Below are positions 32,561-45,353 of a DNA stretch of 64,000 nt, piece by piece. Under the pieces are notes generated by a model. It was not told the origin of the DNA. It saw nothing but the letters and a program-made list of their open reading frames with translations, and made no database searches. The position numbers and the translations under genes were made by a program. The stretch's first letter is position 1. Each line of letters opens with the position of its first letter. Source of the stretch: Mya arenaria (Eukaryota; Mollusca; Bivalvia; Myida; Myidae). The DNA lies in the NCBI RefSeq assembly GCF_026914265.1, contig NC_069135.1, positions 63,354,738-63,418,737 of the forward strand. The letters run 5' to 3'.

Positions 32561-35084
32561 TAAGCAAAACATGAAGCTATATACCAATATTACGGTGTTG
32601 GCCTGGTTATTTTAGACAAGATATAACTTGGATCTCTTAGTGGTATAAAACTTCTTCAGTCATTTCCACACATAAGTCATTTCAAAGTTAAGTATATTAC
32701 TGGTCATAAGATATTTTATGAAAACCAGCACAGGGACCTGGTCAGCTTTGACTCCAGGGGCGTTATTTCAACAATTTTGGAAGACCCACTACATAAGGCT
32801 GGACCGGGCTGGGGAATGAAGTTTAAGAAAAGTAAAAAAAAAAAATAAGACTATAAAAGTATATGGAAAACCATTAACCACAGGTTCAGGGCCAGATTGG
32901 ACAGCAAGGACATTATTTGAACAAACTGACTAAAGCTCCATTACATTATGCTTCATACCTTATTTCAAGGGTCTGAGCCTTATGGTTTCAGAGAAAAAAA
33001 TCGAAGTCTTTTACTTCATACATTATATATAAATCTTGGAACCCCCAGGGCAAGGCATGCTTTGGACAAAGGAACATAATTTGAACTATTAAAGTTAACA
33101 GCTATTACATGAGGCTACATACAAACTATCAAAAGACTTGCTTTAGAGAAGATTTTCAAAGTTTTTCTATATATGAGTATAAAGGAAACCAGGGACAGCT
33201 TGGGCAGGGCCACTTTTGACCACAGAGCCATTATTTTATTCTTATTGTGCAATTTGGTATTGAAAATGTAAAAAAACATTGACACGCGGGGGAAACACCG
33301 CCTCCCGCACCCACCCCCACCAATACTCCCGCCTGAAATGTCTTCTGCTGAAGGCTCTGATTTTAGTGAAGGATCACTACATGAGGCTGCATTTGTTGGT
33401 GTTCACCGAGTCGGACAAGTGAGTTTTTGTCCAAAATAGACGTACAACTGTGAACATAGTTGTGTTATTGGGGTTTGAACGTGTGTACAAGATGATATAT
33501 ATGATGCCCACAAATTGCTTGGTTAGGTGTTGTAAGAATCAATTTCAAGCTGATAATAAGTGTCAACTTCAATGTAAAGATATAAACCTTTGCAAAGAGT
33601 GGTTGTTAGGGGCTTGATTGTTGAAGAAAGAAGTGCAAAATGTATTGTTGACACAATCATGTCACATATGGTGAATTTAGTCAGCACATTTTGAGAGTGA
33701 ATGGACTTTATAGCTCATTCCTACACTTAATATTCCAGGTTTGTTTTTGCAATGATTCAAACCGGCCACTACTAAATTAATATGGTAATGTGCCAAATTT
33801 GATTAGCCAGACAAAGACATTTTGTAGTTCACCCCTATATTAGGTTGTACTTTTATTACCACACTATTCATCAGAATTTTATGCTAGATGTGTCAACTGT
33901 TACATTGTAAATCATAATATTTTCTTACCGTTAATGTCCTATTTAATGTGCATGCACTAATAAAGCGTGCTGGGGGTCTTTTTGAGGGTCTAATTGCCAA
34001 TTATGTGACATGAACAATGATGACCATAACCCTTAACTAAAAGCATAGATAAAAATCATTTATACAGCCGCTTTTTTAGAAGAACCTGCTCACGCCATGC
34101 ATTTATTGAAAAAATATACTCTGTTGAATACATTTGATGAGTGCCATTAAAATTGCGGAAAGTTGTGTATTAATATATTGAAGCCAATGTATTTATACAG
34201 TTTACCATTTCATCGACTAACACAGGAGGGTGAGTGTACAGCTATGTTACAGTGGATACTGAACGTTATTTCATATTTTTGACTTGAAATGAGAGGAAAT
34301 TTAAAAAGGTACTAACATGAGTCTTTTGCAGCATGCAGACGTCTGAAAAAGACACAAGACCTGCTCATTTAATATGACATATATGGTAAATTCCCTTTTA
34401 AAACTGATGTTGATGTTATTTGGATAACAGACATCACCTTTTTTCACTAGCAGATTTTTTTCCATAATGGTGAGCACAGACATGTACTAACTTATTCGCC
34501 ACATGACTTGAAATACCAAAACTTAAAGTCTCTGGTTCGTTTTGCCGAACCAGTATTGTAAAGAAAATAATATTTACTGACAAGTTATATAACGTTTTTC
34601 CCAATTATTGTAAAATAAGTAAAGCTCACCTATTAAACGGTAAAGGCGTGTCATGTTGGAACTGTAATATATGGATTTCCAAACAATTGAAGAAGCGCAA
34701 TGTTTTGACCATTATTTTGTGCTTCTGATTACTTTGAAGATATAATTTCAGCCAACTTGTATACGAATTCAGAACGTTTTGACTACAAGGTGGTCTATCT
34801 TTAAGCTTGCCTCGGCTTAAGCTTGACTATCAATCAACTATTTATTAATGCAATCCAATCAGGCGTAAATGTCAAATTCTGCTGATTTGGTAAAAACAAA
34901 ACAAAATTTGGTCTCAGTGCAGATAACACCGACATTAAGTGAATTAAGTTACAATTAAGTATTTCATATTATCTACGGTTTCTACATGTTTACAATAAAT
35001 ATTCTGTTTTCATCATCATTTCTGTTGATGCAGCACAAAACAGCGCAAACAAACTATGAAAACATGTACTGTATATAGTATTAG
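32561..35084. other. Non-coding stretch, no supported gene
   Basis: Mostly A+T-rich, unique-looking sequence. At 32700-33180 phrases such as ACAGGGACCTGGTCAGC, CAGGGCAAGGCATGCTTTGGACA and CAGGGACAGCTTGGGCAGG recur at about 170-bp spacing, suggesting an old decayed tandem repeat. A small minus-strand frame at 34301-34483 has no motif. Confidence 0.4.
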
Positions 35085-35645
35085 CTACAATAATGAGCGA
35101 TCAGGGATACTTTTTTATTTTGACATTTCTTATGTATCCCTGTTACGTTACAACTCTCTACCATTTAACATTACGCGAAAGAATTTATAGTAATATTATG
35201 CATCGATGTTAATAATAACGACAAAGTTGTTCAATATATACCCGACAATAATCTAAACTGGATTTAATTTGTCATAACAGTCGTTATTTTCACATAAATA
35301 TATTCATGGTCACGAATATCGTTAAACATGTACACAACCAGTCAGATTTGTCCCAGATTTACAGATATCGGGATACTTCATAAACAATCGACACATGTTA
35401 GTGTTTTATGATATCTGAACATGTATTTTGGTATAATGACATAAATAAATATGAGTTTAATAGTAGGCTATAATATTATCGTAGAAATTTGAATTTATAA
35501 CGCAAATAATATCAAAATTGTAGCCGCGAGGATTCTCTGCGCAAAGACCGTTCGCTACCTTTTGCTAGGATGGTGGACGTCACGAGTCTGCCATAGTAAA
35601 ACAAAATCGTCTAAAGACTCGTGTACGGCCATTTAGGTGATCTAT
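35085..35645. repeat. Dispersed repeat R, copy 2 (longest copy)
   Basis: 35105-35150 holds CAGGGATAC...GTATCCCTG, a 9-base inverted repeat, and matches copy 1 at 7000 without its tRNA-like insert. 35350-35645 (TGTCCCAGATTTACAGATATC, GCGAGGATTCTCTGCGCAAAGACCG, GTCTGCCATAG, GGCCATTTAGGTG) matches the reverse complement of 58700-57835. That copy is interrupted by a MITE, for which this copy gives the empty site (GAGTTTAATAGTAGG near 35455). Confidence 0.75.
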
Positions 35646-37590
35646 ATGTAGTATGTACTTACAATGAAGATACTAAATCATGTTTAGTTAAACAAGCATC
35701 ACTTGAACATTTTGATCGTCATGTGGTTTTGCATATAATCATACATTTGGCTTTATTGAGTAAGAAACCGTATGCATAAGTATGTGCATATTCTAAGTTT
35801 ATTTCTTTTTTACTCCGTTTGACTTCCGTTTGCAATGACATGCCACGAAATTGTATTGCATGTTATATTTCATTTATTCCCATTTCATGTTACTCACGGT
35901 TAGTGTAAAAATAATCCATATAAAATGTCAAAATGATTCCAGTATCTGTTATTGCTATAAACTTCACTTGATTCTTGAACTTCTATGAATTCCTGTTTTT
36001 CCAATTTTTGGCTGAACTTTGATAAACATTGATAAACATGCTATACACATTTTTCATTTATCAAGCTTGATTGAATGCTGTTTAATTCTAAAATTAAATC
36101 GTTTACTTTAATTACAAATAAGTTATCATTAGACTAGGCTGGTTATCATTTAAAATGCATGTTTGTTTTCTTTCTCCGTAAATCCAACATGGCTGCCGTT
36201 TTATTCAGAAAATGGTACATGATAAAGCTGACGTCACAGTTAAGGCTGGGACCTTGATTCTATTTACGAAGATTTAGTCGGTTGCAACAAGATCTGAATA
36301 TTTTGGAAATTTAAATATCGGTCATATACATGTCATTTTAGCAACAATTAGTGTTCAATTTGTCGTATAGTTTAAAATTCGAACATCATTTCACAAATAA
36401 CACTTGAACGGTGGATGCTTTGACAATGTATAATGTGGAAACTCTTTTTCGGGCGGATTCACGATTCACTTTTCCTAAGGAAATAATTCGGCTTTTGATA
36501 ATGGCGCGGAATGAAATATTCATTTTAATTGGTACCTAACTACTTCATTGAATTTAAAAGAAAAAAGATCATTTAGCATTCATTGATAGAAAACACTGCC
36601 GAAAAAAATAAACAAGATCAACCATAATTCATGTACACTGCCTTCATGGGTTTGAGAACTACTTGGCCTCGAACTGACATTCTGAGATGACTCATCATGA
36701 ATTCTGCGGCGTTTTCAGCCTGCTCAAAATTCCATGTAGTCATAACAAAAGCGGCATAGCCGCAAAAAAGTTCCACACTATATGGAAATGGTTATGCAAT
36801 TGAAATTATTTTTAGATAAAACCCTACTACCATTAACGAAACCTTCCATTTTTAACATTTATTGAGGCACATATATTTGAATGAAACTTGGGCATGTGAC
36901 ATTTTTTGTTCATTGAAGAACAAGTTCAACAGATTTAAATTAACAAATATGGACTTATAAGTCGGTGTGCAGTGTTTTTCGTAGTGTATATCTATTCACT
37001 GTCGCTCTCAGACACTGGATCTTACGGTATTTTTTCGGGGTGAATTCATGCTGTGCAGCCGAAGGAAGTTTTGTTGTTGGGACAGCGAATATGTTTCATA
37101 TCTATTAAATTTGAATATCACGTTTCCGTTAAATCTTGGGTCTAAGAAAACCCCAGAGGAAATGTCGAGGATGTGCCCGAAGATGCTTTTAAGAAGGATG
37201 GAGCACAATCTGCGGAAATTTTCTCGCATTATTTAAAAAAGAAAAAGGAATTGTTTAACTGATGAAGTTAAACGATTGAAGGAAATTAGTCAAATTCAAA
37301 ATGCTTGTGCATACATGTACGCGGTTAGAGTTTGTAGGTAGAAATGATCTATCAACTCCATAACTAGCACATGTGGCCAAGTAAATATTCAACCGATACC
37401 TACCAAGCGGGTTAATTGTAACAGTATTTTCCATGAAATAGGTTAGCCACAAAATGGTAAGTTCATTTTTTTTAAATAGTTATAATCTGTTTTATTAAAA
37501 CTATGGCATAATTTGATATTGACAATTCTATACTATTCCGCCTATGTGTTTATTACTGCACTACAGACGACAACAAACATGTACTTGTTA
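35646..37590. other. Non-coding stretch, no supported gene
   Basis: A+T-rich. A 62-codon plus-strand frame (37048-37236, with an overlapping minus-strand frame of similar size) has unusually even codon content but no domain I recognise and no clear splice sites. It may be a relic exon. Confidence 0.4.
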
Positions 37591-37918
37591 TGCACCAGTC
37601 AATTGTAACCACGGCCTCCCAGGTCCGGGGGTATACCGGGGATAGCCGGAGAAATGGGCCGTGTTTTTACCTTCCAGGTGGCCCAGCAGTGCCGGGTGAA
37701 TGCGGTGGTTTTGTCTTCACGCCAAAAATAGCGGGGAATGGGCCTTACCTAGGGTCCCTGGGGTGCAGGGGCATTTAGCGGGGATTTTACCAGCAGTTTG
37801 TCCCCGCAGGGCGGGGACTTTACCCGGGATTTGTTGGACCGAAAGTCAAAGTCCCAGCTATTCCCCGGACCTGGGGTGGGGGGGGGGTGGGGTGGCGTGG
37901 TTACAATTGACTGGTGCA
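37591..37918. mobile_element. TGCACCAG-type MITE, copy 2 (TSD TTA)
   Basis: The termini TGCACCAGTCAATTGTAACC and GGTTACAATTGACTGGTGCA are perfect complements. TTA flanks both ends (37588-37590 and 37919-37921). The G+C-rich interior resembles copy 1. Being 328 bp with perfect ends, it is probably the youngest copy here. Frames through it are artefacts. Confidence 0.92.
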
Positions 37919-38100
37919 TTACATACATGTACTTTTTTCAAGTCAAGGGAAGCAAGTCTTATGTAAAATGGAAAAAGGAGTCCCGAGTTGTCTGTTGATC
38001 AAATGTTATCATTTCACTCGAGCCAGAGTGAAATGATCAAGTGATCATTCACCAATATTTTCCAGTCTTTCAATGTTATGCATGAAATAAATTGAAAGCA

Positions 38101-39075
38101 TCACATTGTAAACATTGCGATGGTAGAGTGTTGGGTGTGTAAACATGGCGATGATAAAGTGTTGGTATGTACACATGGGAAGGATGGAGTGTTAGGTATG
38201 TACACTTGGCGATGATAGGGTGTTGGGTATGTACATATGGTGATGATAGAGTGTTGGGTATGTACACATGCGGATGATAGTGTGTTGGGTGTGTACACAT
38301 GGCGATGATTAAGTGTATGGTATGTAAACATGGCGATGATAGAGTGTTGGGTATGTACACATGGGGATAATAGAGTGTTGGGAGTGTATACATGGCGAAT
38401 ATTGAGTGTTGGGTATGTACACATTGGGATGATATAGTGTTGGGTATGTACACATGGCGATGATAGAGTGTTGGGTATGTACACTTGACGATGATAGAGT
38501 GTTGGGTATGTACACATGGGGATTATAGAGTGATGGGTGTGTACACATGGCGATGATAGAGTGTTGGGTATGTACACATGGGGATTATAGAGTGATGGGT
38601 GTGTACACATAGCGATGGTAGAGTGTTGGGTATGTACACATAGCGATGGTAGAGTGTTGGGTATTTACACATTGGGGTTATAGAGTGTTGGGTATGTACA
38701 CATAGCGATGGTAGAGTGTTGGGTATGAACACATGGCGATGATAGAGTGTTTGGTATGTACACATGGCGATGAAAGAGTGTTGGGTATGTACACATGGGG
38801 ATTATAGAGTGATGGGGGTATACACATGAAGATATTAAAGTGTTAGGTATGTGCACATGGCGATGATAGGATATTGGGTATGTACACACATTGGGATTAT
38901 AGAGTGTTAGGTATGTACACATGAAGATGACAGAGTGTTAGGTATATATACAAGGCGATGATAGAGTGTTAGGTATGTACGCACGGCGATAATGGGTGTT
39001 GGGTACGTACACATGGCGATGATAGAGTGTTGGGTATGTCCACATGGCGATTACAAAGTGTCGGGTATGTACATA
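38101..39075. repeat. 31-bp minisatellite, about 31 copies
   Basis: The unit is GTGTTGGGTATGTACACATG + GCGATGATAGA. Substitutions alternate GCGATGATAGA with GGGATTATAGA in runs, hinting at multi-unit amplification. As 31 is not a multiple of 3 and the minus strand of a unit has no stop in any frame, overlapping His/Pro/Tyr-rich frames (for example 38101-38610, minus strand) arise automatically and are not genes. Confidence 0.95.
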
Positions 39076-39079
39076 TGGA

Positions 39080-39384
39080 AATAGTAGAATATAAGCAATA
39101 ACTGGTTATGTATAAATTGAGGAGATAGAGTATTAGTCTTGATCTTCCTTAGGTTAACCTAATGGCCTATCAGATCCTACTTCGTTTTACACTGCCTACG
39201 TATACATATAACACAGGCATTCATTTCTCTTAAGATTCATACCTAGTTTGGTAAAAACAGGGATTTATTTTTCTTTTATTCGACTCAGTGACTTAGTTTG
39301 ACCTTCTACTTCAGCTATTCTTGATAATAAAAATTCGGCTAAATTTGAGGTTACTAGAGTAATACAAATAAACGTTACATAGGA
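39080..39384. other. Non-coding stretch
   Basis: Nothing recognised between the 31-bp array and the tRNA-like SINE fragment. Confidence 0.4.
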
Positions 39385-39500
39385 TGAAATTGGTTATGTG
39401 ATTAAGGTATCCACCTCTTACCTAAGTTCAAGCCCCAAAATGTGATATTCTCTAAGCCTTTCTACTGGTTTCTACCATAAAGACGGACATAGATGTTGAT
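39385..39500 (+). mobile_element. tRNA-derived SINE fragment
   Basis: GAAATTGGTTATGTGATTAAGG resembles a decayed tRNA A box and TAAGTTCAAGCCCC a B box. They are separated by TATCCACCTCTTACC and followed by CTTTCTACTGGTTTCTACCATAAAGACGGA, which looks like a SINE body. It is too diverged to be a tRNA. Family not determined. Confidence 0.55.
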
Positions 39501-40509
39501 AAAGATCAATTAAAGTTATTTTCTAGCAAGTTTTTCCCGATCAAACAGGACAATATCGCTGGATTTTACAAAGTTTGTTAAATATATCTTAAAAATACAA
39601 TCAGAGAGTTGTAATCGAGACAATAACCAACGCCTTTTCTTTTGGATTTTGTTATAAATTTCTATAAATAAAATGAACAGATATATATAAACAAACACTT
39701 ATTTATAAAACCTAATTACAATAACCCTTCCAAATGTATAAAGCAATATCAAAGCCTAAAACATAAATGCCAAAATGACAAATCCCCGGACAGACCCATC
39801 AATAAATCAATCAAGCAAACACGCTGTTCATGGGATATATTCAATATAAATCTTAATTGGATCTAAGAACGATATAGCTAATCGGATTGCGAGTGAAAGA
39901 TGACGGGTTTGAAGTCAATCATGTATGGCCACAAGAAAGGTTTTAACTTCATATTTAATACCATTCAGAGGCACAAGGCTAGGACCCAAAGGACCCACAT
40001 AATTACGCATAGCATTGCTATATTAGTTTTATATTTTCAGTATGTATACACATATTTTGTAAACACTTCAATATAAGGTCTTGTTTTAATAGTTTTGTGT
40101 TAAATAAGATTCTTTTGAAAATCGTCACTCTACGAAATCCCTTTTCCATGAAGTTGTTTTGACATGACCATGACGTGTAAACCTAAATGTCACGATGGCT
40201 TACATTTCTCCACAATTACGTTACAAATGATATACGTTATTAACAACGTATTTAGTATGTGTTGATACGCCTGTGTCGTCAATTGATACATTTCATCGTG
40301 TCGTCTAATAACTCCTCTGAGTCATTGGCCTAGAAAACTGCTTGACTTGCTTCAAGAATCGCTTATCCGTTGCTAAGGAAATAAAAACAAACTCAAATTG
40401 CATTTAAATGCTTTTATTTCATTTTGTTTCCTCTTTTTATTCACAACGGTTCTCGAAAAATAGCCAAAAACCTTAATGTTGTAAACAAGTTGAAATCATC
40501 AGTAATATT
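39501..40509. other. Non-coding stretch, no supported gene
   Basis: A+T-rich with no recognised gene, RNA or repeat boundary. A 60-codon minus-strand frame at 39516-39698 has no motif. Confidence 0.4.
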
Positions 40510-41000
40510 ATGCGCCCTTAATGCTTCATCATCAATGCCTAGATGCCCCCTAAATTCTACATCATCAGTGACATAACGGGCCCTAAATGCTGAATCATGA
40601 GTGTCTGTACGCCCCCTTAATGATACTTCGTCAGTGACATTACGCCCAATAAAGCCTGCATCATTAGTGGTTTTACGCGCCCTAGATGCTACACCATCAA
40701 TGCTATTACGCCCCAGAAATTCTGCACCATCAGTGGCTCTACGCGCCTTAAGAGCTACATCATCAATTACATAACGCCCCTTAATGCTACATCCGCTTTG
40801 ACTGTACGTCCCTTAAATGCTATAATAACAGTGATTGTACGCCCCCTAAATGCTATAAAGTCGGTGATTAACGCCCCCGAAATGCTTTATCATCATTAAT
40901 TGTATGCCACATAAACGCTATATTTTCTGTGAGTGAACTTCGTAATTAGTGCTCAATCATCAGTGTTTATACGGCCCTTACGCGCTACATCAGTTGTTAT
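40510..41000. repeat. Degenerate minisatellite, about 39-bp unit
   Basis: The units follow CCCCCTAAATGCTACATCATCAGTGA.T.TACG (given here as a pattern) and recur about 12 times with strong divergence (TTACGCCC, TGTACGCCCCC and ATAACGCCCC mark unit starts). No coding role. Confidence 0.85.
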
Positions 41001-41744
41001 ATGCTACGTAGAGTGGGTGCTTGACCATCTAAATCAGTAAGCTGACCTGAATTAAAGTATTGATAATAACGAAGGGCTCGTTTGCTAGGCTCACTCCTCC
41101 CATTATTAATAATTAAGATTTTAATTTAACTCTTTTCATTTGACTATAACGTAAAAGAATATATAATCATTCTTAGTGTGTTCCACATCTGTAATCATAG
41201 GAATACTTGCACAAACACTGTCAAGGGGAAAGAAAGTAAAACAAGAACATAACTTTTCTTACACAGTAAGTTCCCTTTGAGAGGAAGTTCCAAGTTTTCC
41301 TACTCCTCCTTGAAAGATAAAGATTTTTGCTTTGCACAAACCAAATTACTCGGAGGAAATAAGTCTATCCGAAACAATCGATCAAAAGAAACAATAAGCA
41401 TATCGTTCAATATAACGCGTAAGTCTACAATACAACGGAAACATTAACAAAGAAAGATATAATTTCACATTGAGAGGGAGAACATGATAAAACATGACCA
41501 TGTTCACATTAAGAGACAAAGGGTCATATTTTTAATCAGAGTAAATAAACATTTCGCCATCCAGAGACAAATTCTACAACATTTCTTGACCTTTCATATT
41601 AACAATACAATATGTATTACAGTATCCCATCAATCGCACAAGACATAAACTTAAACTCAATAAAAAACATTACACGTATAAGTCAATTGTGACCGGGCCA
41701 CTTGGCAGGCAGGAGGAGTAACTGATTTCTGTTACTCCCCATTA
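41001..41744. other. Non-coding stretch, no supported gene
   Basis: No recognised gene. It separates two unrelated minisatellites. Confidence 0.4.
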
Positions 41745-42750
41745 ATGAATCACTTAAAAGGGTCATTGTACCCTTTTTTGGACCCTGCCTCGTTATGTTC
41801 CCAGCACCTCTCCCCTTCAATGCGACACACTTTAAGGCGAAATTGTGTTCTTACTCGCTATGTCCCCATTGAAGCGAAACACACTAACGGAGCATTGTGC
41901 CTTAGCTTTCTATGTTGTCAGTGTCCTTCCTAATGCCTGAGGAAAACTTTAATAGAGCAGTGTGCCCTTAATCGCCATGTTACCAATGCCTCTCCCAACT
42001 ACTGAAACACACTTGAACAGAGCATTGTGCCCTGTTTCGCTATGCTCCCAGTGCCTCTCTCCATCACTCTGAAACACTAGCGAAGTATTGTGCCCTGACT
42101 TGCTATGATACCAGTTCCTATCCCCATTACGGTGAAACACTCTAACGGAGATTTGTGCCCTGCTTCACTATGTTGCCAGTGCCTCTCCCCATCACTTTGA
42201 AACACTAGAGAAGTATTGTGCCCTGACTTGCTATGATACCAGTTCCTATCCCCATTACGGCGATTCGCTATGTTTCCAGTGCCTCTCTTAATAACGGTGA
42301 ACCACTTTACCGGAACATTGTGCCTCTCCCAATTACGATGAATCACTTTAACGGAGCATTATGCCCTGATTCGTTATGCTGCCAGTGCCTCTCCTAATTA
42401 CGGTGAACCACTTAAACGGAGCATTGTGCCCTGACTCGCTATTATACCAATTCCTCTCCCCATAACGGTGAAACACTATAACGAAGAATTGTGCGATGAT
42501 TCGCTATGTTGCCAAGGCCTCTCCATATGACGGAAAAACACTTTAACGAAGCATTGTACCCTGATTCGCTCTGTCGCAGTGCCTCTCCCCATCATTGTGA
42601 AACCCTAGAGGAGTATTGTGCCCTGACTCGCTATGATACCAGTTCGTATCCCTATTACGGTGAAACACTTTAACGGAGCGTTGTGCCTTGATTCGCTATG
42701 TTGCCAGTGCCTCCCACAATGTAGGTGAAATACTTTTACAAAGCATTGCA
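41745..42750. repeat. About 66-bp minisatellite, roughly 15 copies
   Basis: Units contain TCGCTATGTTGCCAGTGCC, TCTCCCCATTACGGTGAAAC and ACTTTAACGGAGCATTGTGCC in fixed order. Some units are deleted or fused (for example near 42260). A repeated longer block (42075-42150 and 42190-42262) shows local duplication of more than one unit. Small frames on either strand are repeat products. Confidence 0.9.
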
Positions 42751-43156
42751 AATAAGGAATGAATTTAATGCACATCCATTTAAATGTGAGGTATTCTATG
42801 GTTTTATGTTCTATCTGAATTGAAGATAAATATAAATATATGATAAATTGGAACATTGGTAACATGTATTTTGTTTGCCAACTCTAGACTGATAAACATT
42901 GAAATGAAATGCATGTATGCTATGTTTTTACTGAAGCTTAAAGCTATGTCAAGTTTTCTTAAAAAGGAGAAACATCGTAGGAGAGCATTGTCCATAACAA
43001 CTAAATGTAACATTGATCAATTTACACAAAACAAGTACATGTTTATAGACATGTATATTGTTTGCATGTATATAACTCTTCGGCTGCATCTAGAATATTG
43101 AGTTACATTATTCAACGGTTGACGATTAAAGTAAATTAATTGATCGATATGCCACA

Positions 43157-43351
43157 TGTAGTGGCCAATCAGTATTGATAAACCCGCCTCTGTGTATGAT
43201 AAGCCCGCCTCTGGCTAACAGTTGCATGTATGTTTATAGTTCAGTTATTGATCGGATTCATGATCGTGTGCGTATCTGTATGAATGTAATAAAGCTCTAT
43301 TAAACTATCCCGTTTTGGGTCTGTTGTATACATTACACTGACACCATTACA
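43157..43351 (+). repeat. 5' LTR of gypsy element A
   Basis: It begins TGTAGTGGCCAATCAG and ends ACCATTACA (TG...CA borders). AATAAA is at 43288. It is followed after one base by TGGCGACGAGGATTG (43353), a typical primer-binding-site position. It matches 56371-56570 apart from small indels. The left flank is CCACA (43152-43156) and the right flank of the element CCACC (56571-56575), a 5-bp target duplication with one mismatch. Confidence 0.9.
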
Positions 43352-43427
43352 TTGGCGACGAGGATTGAGGATTAAAAGTGCTAGTGGATTAACATAAGAA
43401 ATACGTCAGTGTCAGGATTAACGCACA

Positions 43428-44273
43428 ATGTCTGGATTAGCGCCGTTCCCGAAATTTGATTTGTACGTGGAGGAAACTTCCTTTGGCACCCGATGGACTA
43501 AATACGTGACAAAGTTGGAAAACTTGTTCACAAGACATAGCATTAACTCAAAACAACCGGAGGAAAGCGCTATTACCTCACCATGCCGGAGATGAAGTAT
43601 TCGAAATATACGAAACATTGAATCTTGGAGACAGCGATTCAAACTACGATGACGTCAAGCAAGGGTTAGCAGGCTATTACCAACCGAAGAAAAAACAGAG
43701 AGTTCGAGCGGTTCGAATTTAGGAACCTTAAACAACGACAAGCTGAAACAATAGACCAATTTGCAACTCGCCTCCGCCAAAAGGAAAACAGTTGTGAATT
43801 TTCGGACAAAGACGGTGAAACAAAGAGCCAAGTCATCCAAGGCTACGAGTCAAAGAAGCTACGACTAAAATGTCTGGAAGAAGACAAGCCACTTGAAAAT
43901 ATTTTAACAATGGCAAGAACAATGGAAATTGCGGACAGACAAGCCAAAGCAATGGAAACGCAACACAGCGACGTAAACAAATTAAAGCCACATCGCGACA
44001 CACAAAATCGCAACATGCAAATTATAGCTATCCACCCTCAGCACAAGGTAAACGTCAACAGCAGTCAAGACAAAAATGCAGAAAATGTGGTGGCAAATAC
44101 CCACATCTAAACAAGTGTCCAGCCTATGGAGCCACATGCAATTATTGTCACAGGAAAAATCACTTCATAGCAGTATGCAGAAAGCGTGAAAGGGCTCAGG
44201 TTCATGGAATTGATCAGGTGAGAAATGAGCAATCAGTGTCCGACACAGAAGCATTATTAAGAGTTAACGTTTA
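43428..44273 (+). pseudogene. Element A gag-like region, frameshifted
   Basis: ATG 43428 opens a frame (SGLAPFPKFDLY) that changes frame at about 43563 and again near 43690, then continues past 43910 as ARTMEIADRQ. At about 44076-44190 two cysteine-histidine knuckles are visible (CRKCGGKY..HLNKC and CNYCHRKNHFIAVC), the nucleocapsid nucleic-acid-binding motif of gag. At least two frame changes and an in-frame stop (44272) show it is dead. Translation product in an intact relative would package element RNA. Confidence 0.75.
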
Positions 44274-45353
44274 GACAAATGACAAAGTGCCGAAGCTAAA
44301 ATTAACAATAAATGGTGTTCCAACGAAAACTCTCATTGATACCGGAAGTTCAATAAACATAATCAACCAAGATGTTGTAAACAAAATGTAACCAAGGCCA
44401 AAGCTGAAGAAAACAAACATAAAAGTGTTCGCATTTGCACAAAATAAACCGTAGACTATAAAAAGCAAATATATATTTACAGTGGAAACTAAATCAAAAG
44501 TGACAGCAGCAGAATGTCACGTTTCAGGGGTCATCAGTGACATTAATCAGTTACCAGACATCTGTTGAACTCGGTATTGTGCCAGTAATAAACTCAGTGA
44601 ATAATAACAAATACGAGGAATTATGTGACAAATATCTGTCTGTGTTCACAGGACTAGGCATATTAAAAGACAAACAAATTAAGTTTCATGTTGACGAAAA
44701 CGTCGTGCCTATAGCACAACCAGCTAGACGAATTCCATTTCACGTGCGATAAAAAGTGGAACAGGAAATAAAACGACTAGAACAGCAAGATATCATTGAA
44801 AAAGTGAATGGGCCGACAACTTGGGTTTTGAACATTGTTGTAGCACCAAAGCCCAACGCTCCAGACCAAATAAGGCTTTGTGTGGATATGAGAAAGCGAA
44901 TCAACCCTTGAAGCGCGAGCGTTATGTAGTGCCTAAAACTGATGACATCATCCTGGAATTAAACGGATCAAAAGTAATCTACAAAGTGGATTTTAACAAA
45001 GGTTTTCACCAGCTCGAGCTGTCCGAAGAGTCACGCAACATGACAGTGTTTGCATCACATATCGGATTATACAGGTACAAACGACTGAATTTCGGTGTAA
45101 GCGTAGCGCCAGAATTATTCCAGAACGAAATACGACAAGTGCTAACAGATCTCGAGAGAACATTAAACATATCGGATTACATTATAATACACGCACCGAA
45201 CCGTGAAGAACATGATCGGAGACTCGAAGCCGTACTGCAACGAATGTAAGACGGAAATCTCACACTCAACAAGCAGAAGTGCGAATTTGGTAAAACTTCT
45301 GCCAAATTATATGGTTTTGTTTTTTTCGGACAAAGCATAAGTCCCGATCCAGC
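44274..45353 (+). pseudogene. Element A pol: protease and reverse transcriptase, inactivated
   Basis: The protease active site LIDTGSS appears near 44331-44351. Stops interrupt the frame at 44389 (TAA), 44454 (TAG) and 44751 (TAA). The reverse transcriptase follows: a VVAPKPN...IRLCVDMR block, then YKVDFNKGFHQLEL with the first catalytic Asp, then ISDYIIIHA. In active gypsy enzymes the last block carries two adjacent aspartates; here the second reads Tyr, so the site is lost even without the stops. A TAA at 45247 follows. The frame is split at 45353 by element B and resumes at 49721. Confidence 0.85.

Noticed and set aside
38101..38922. His/Pro/Tyr-rich frames on the minus strand
   Set aside because: Automatic product of a 31-bp unit lacking stops; not a protein family.
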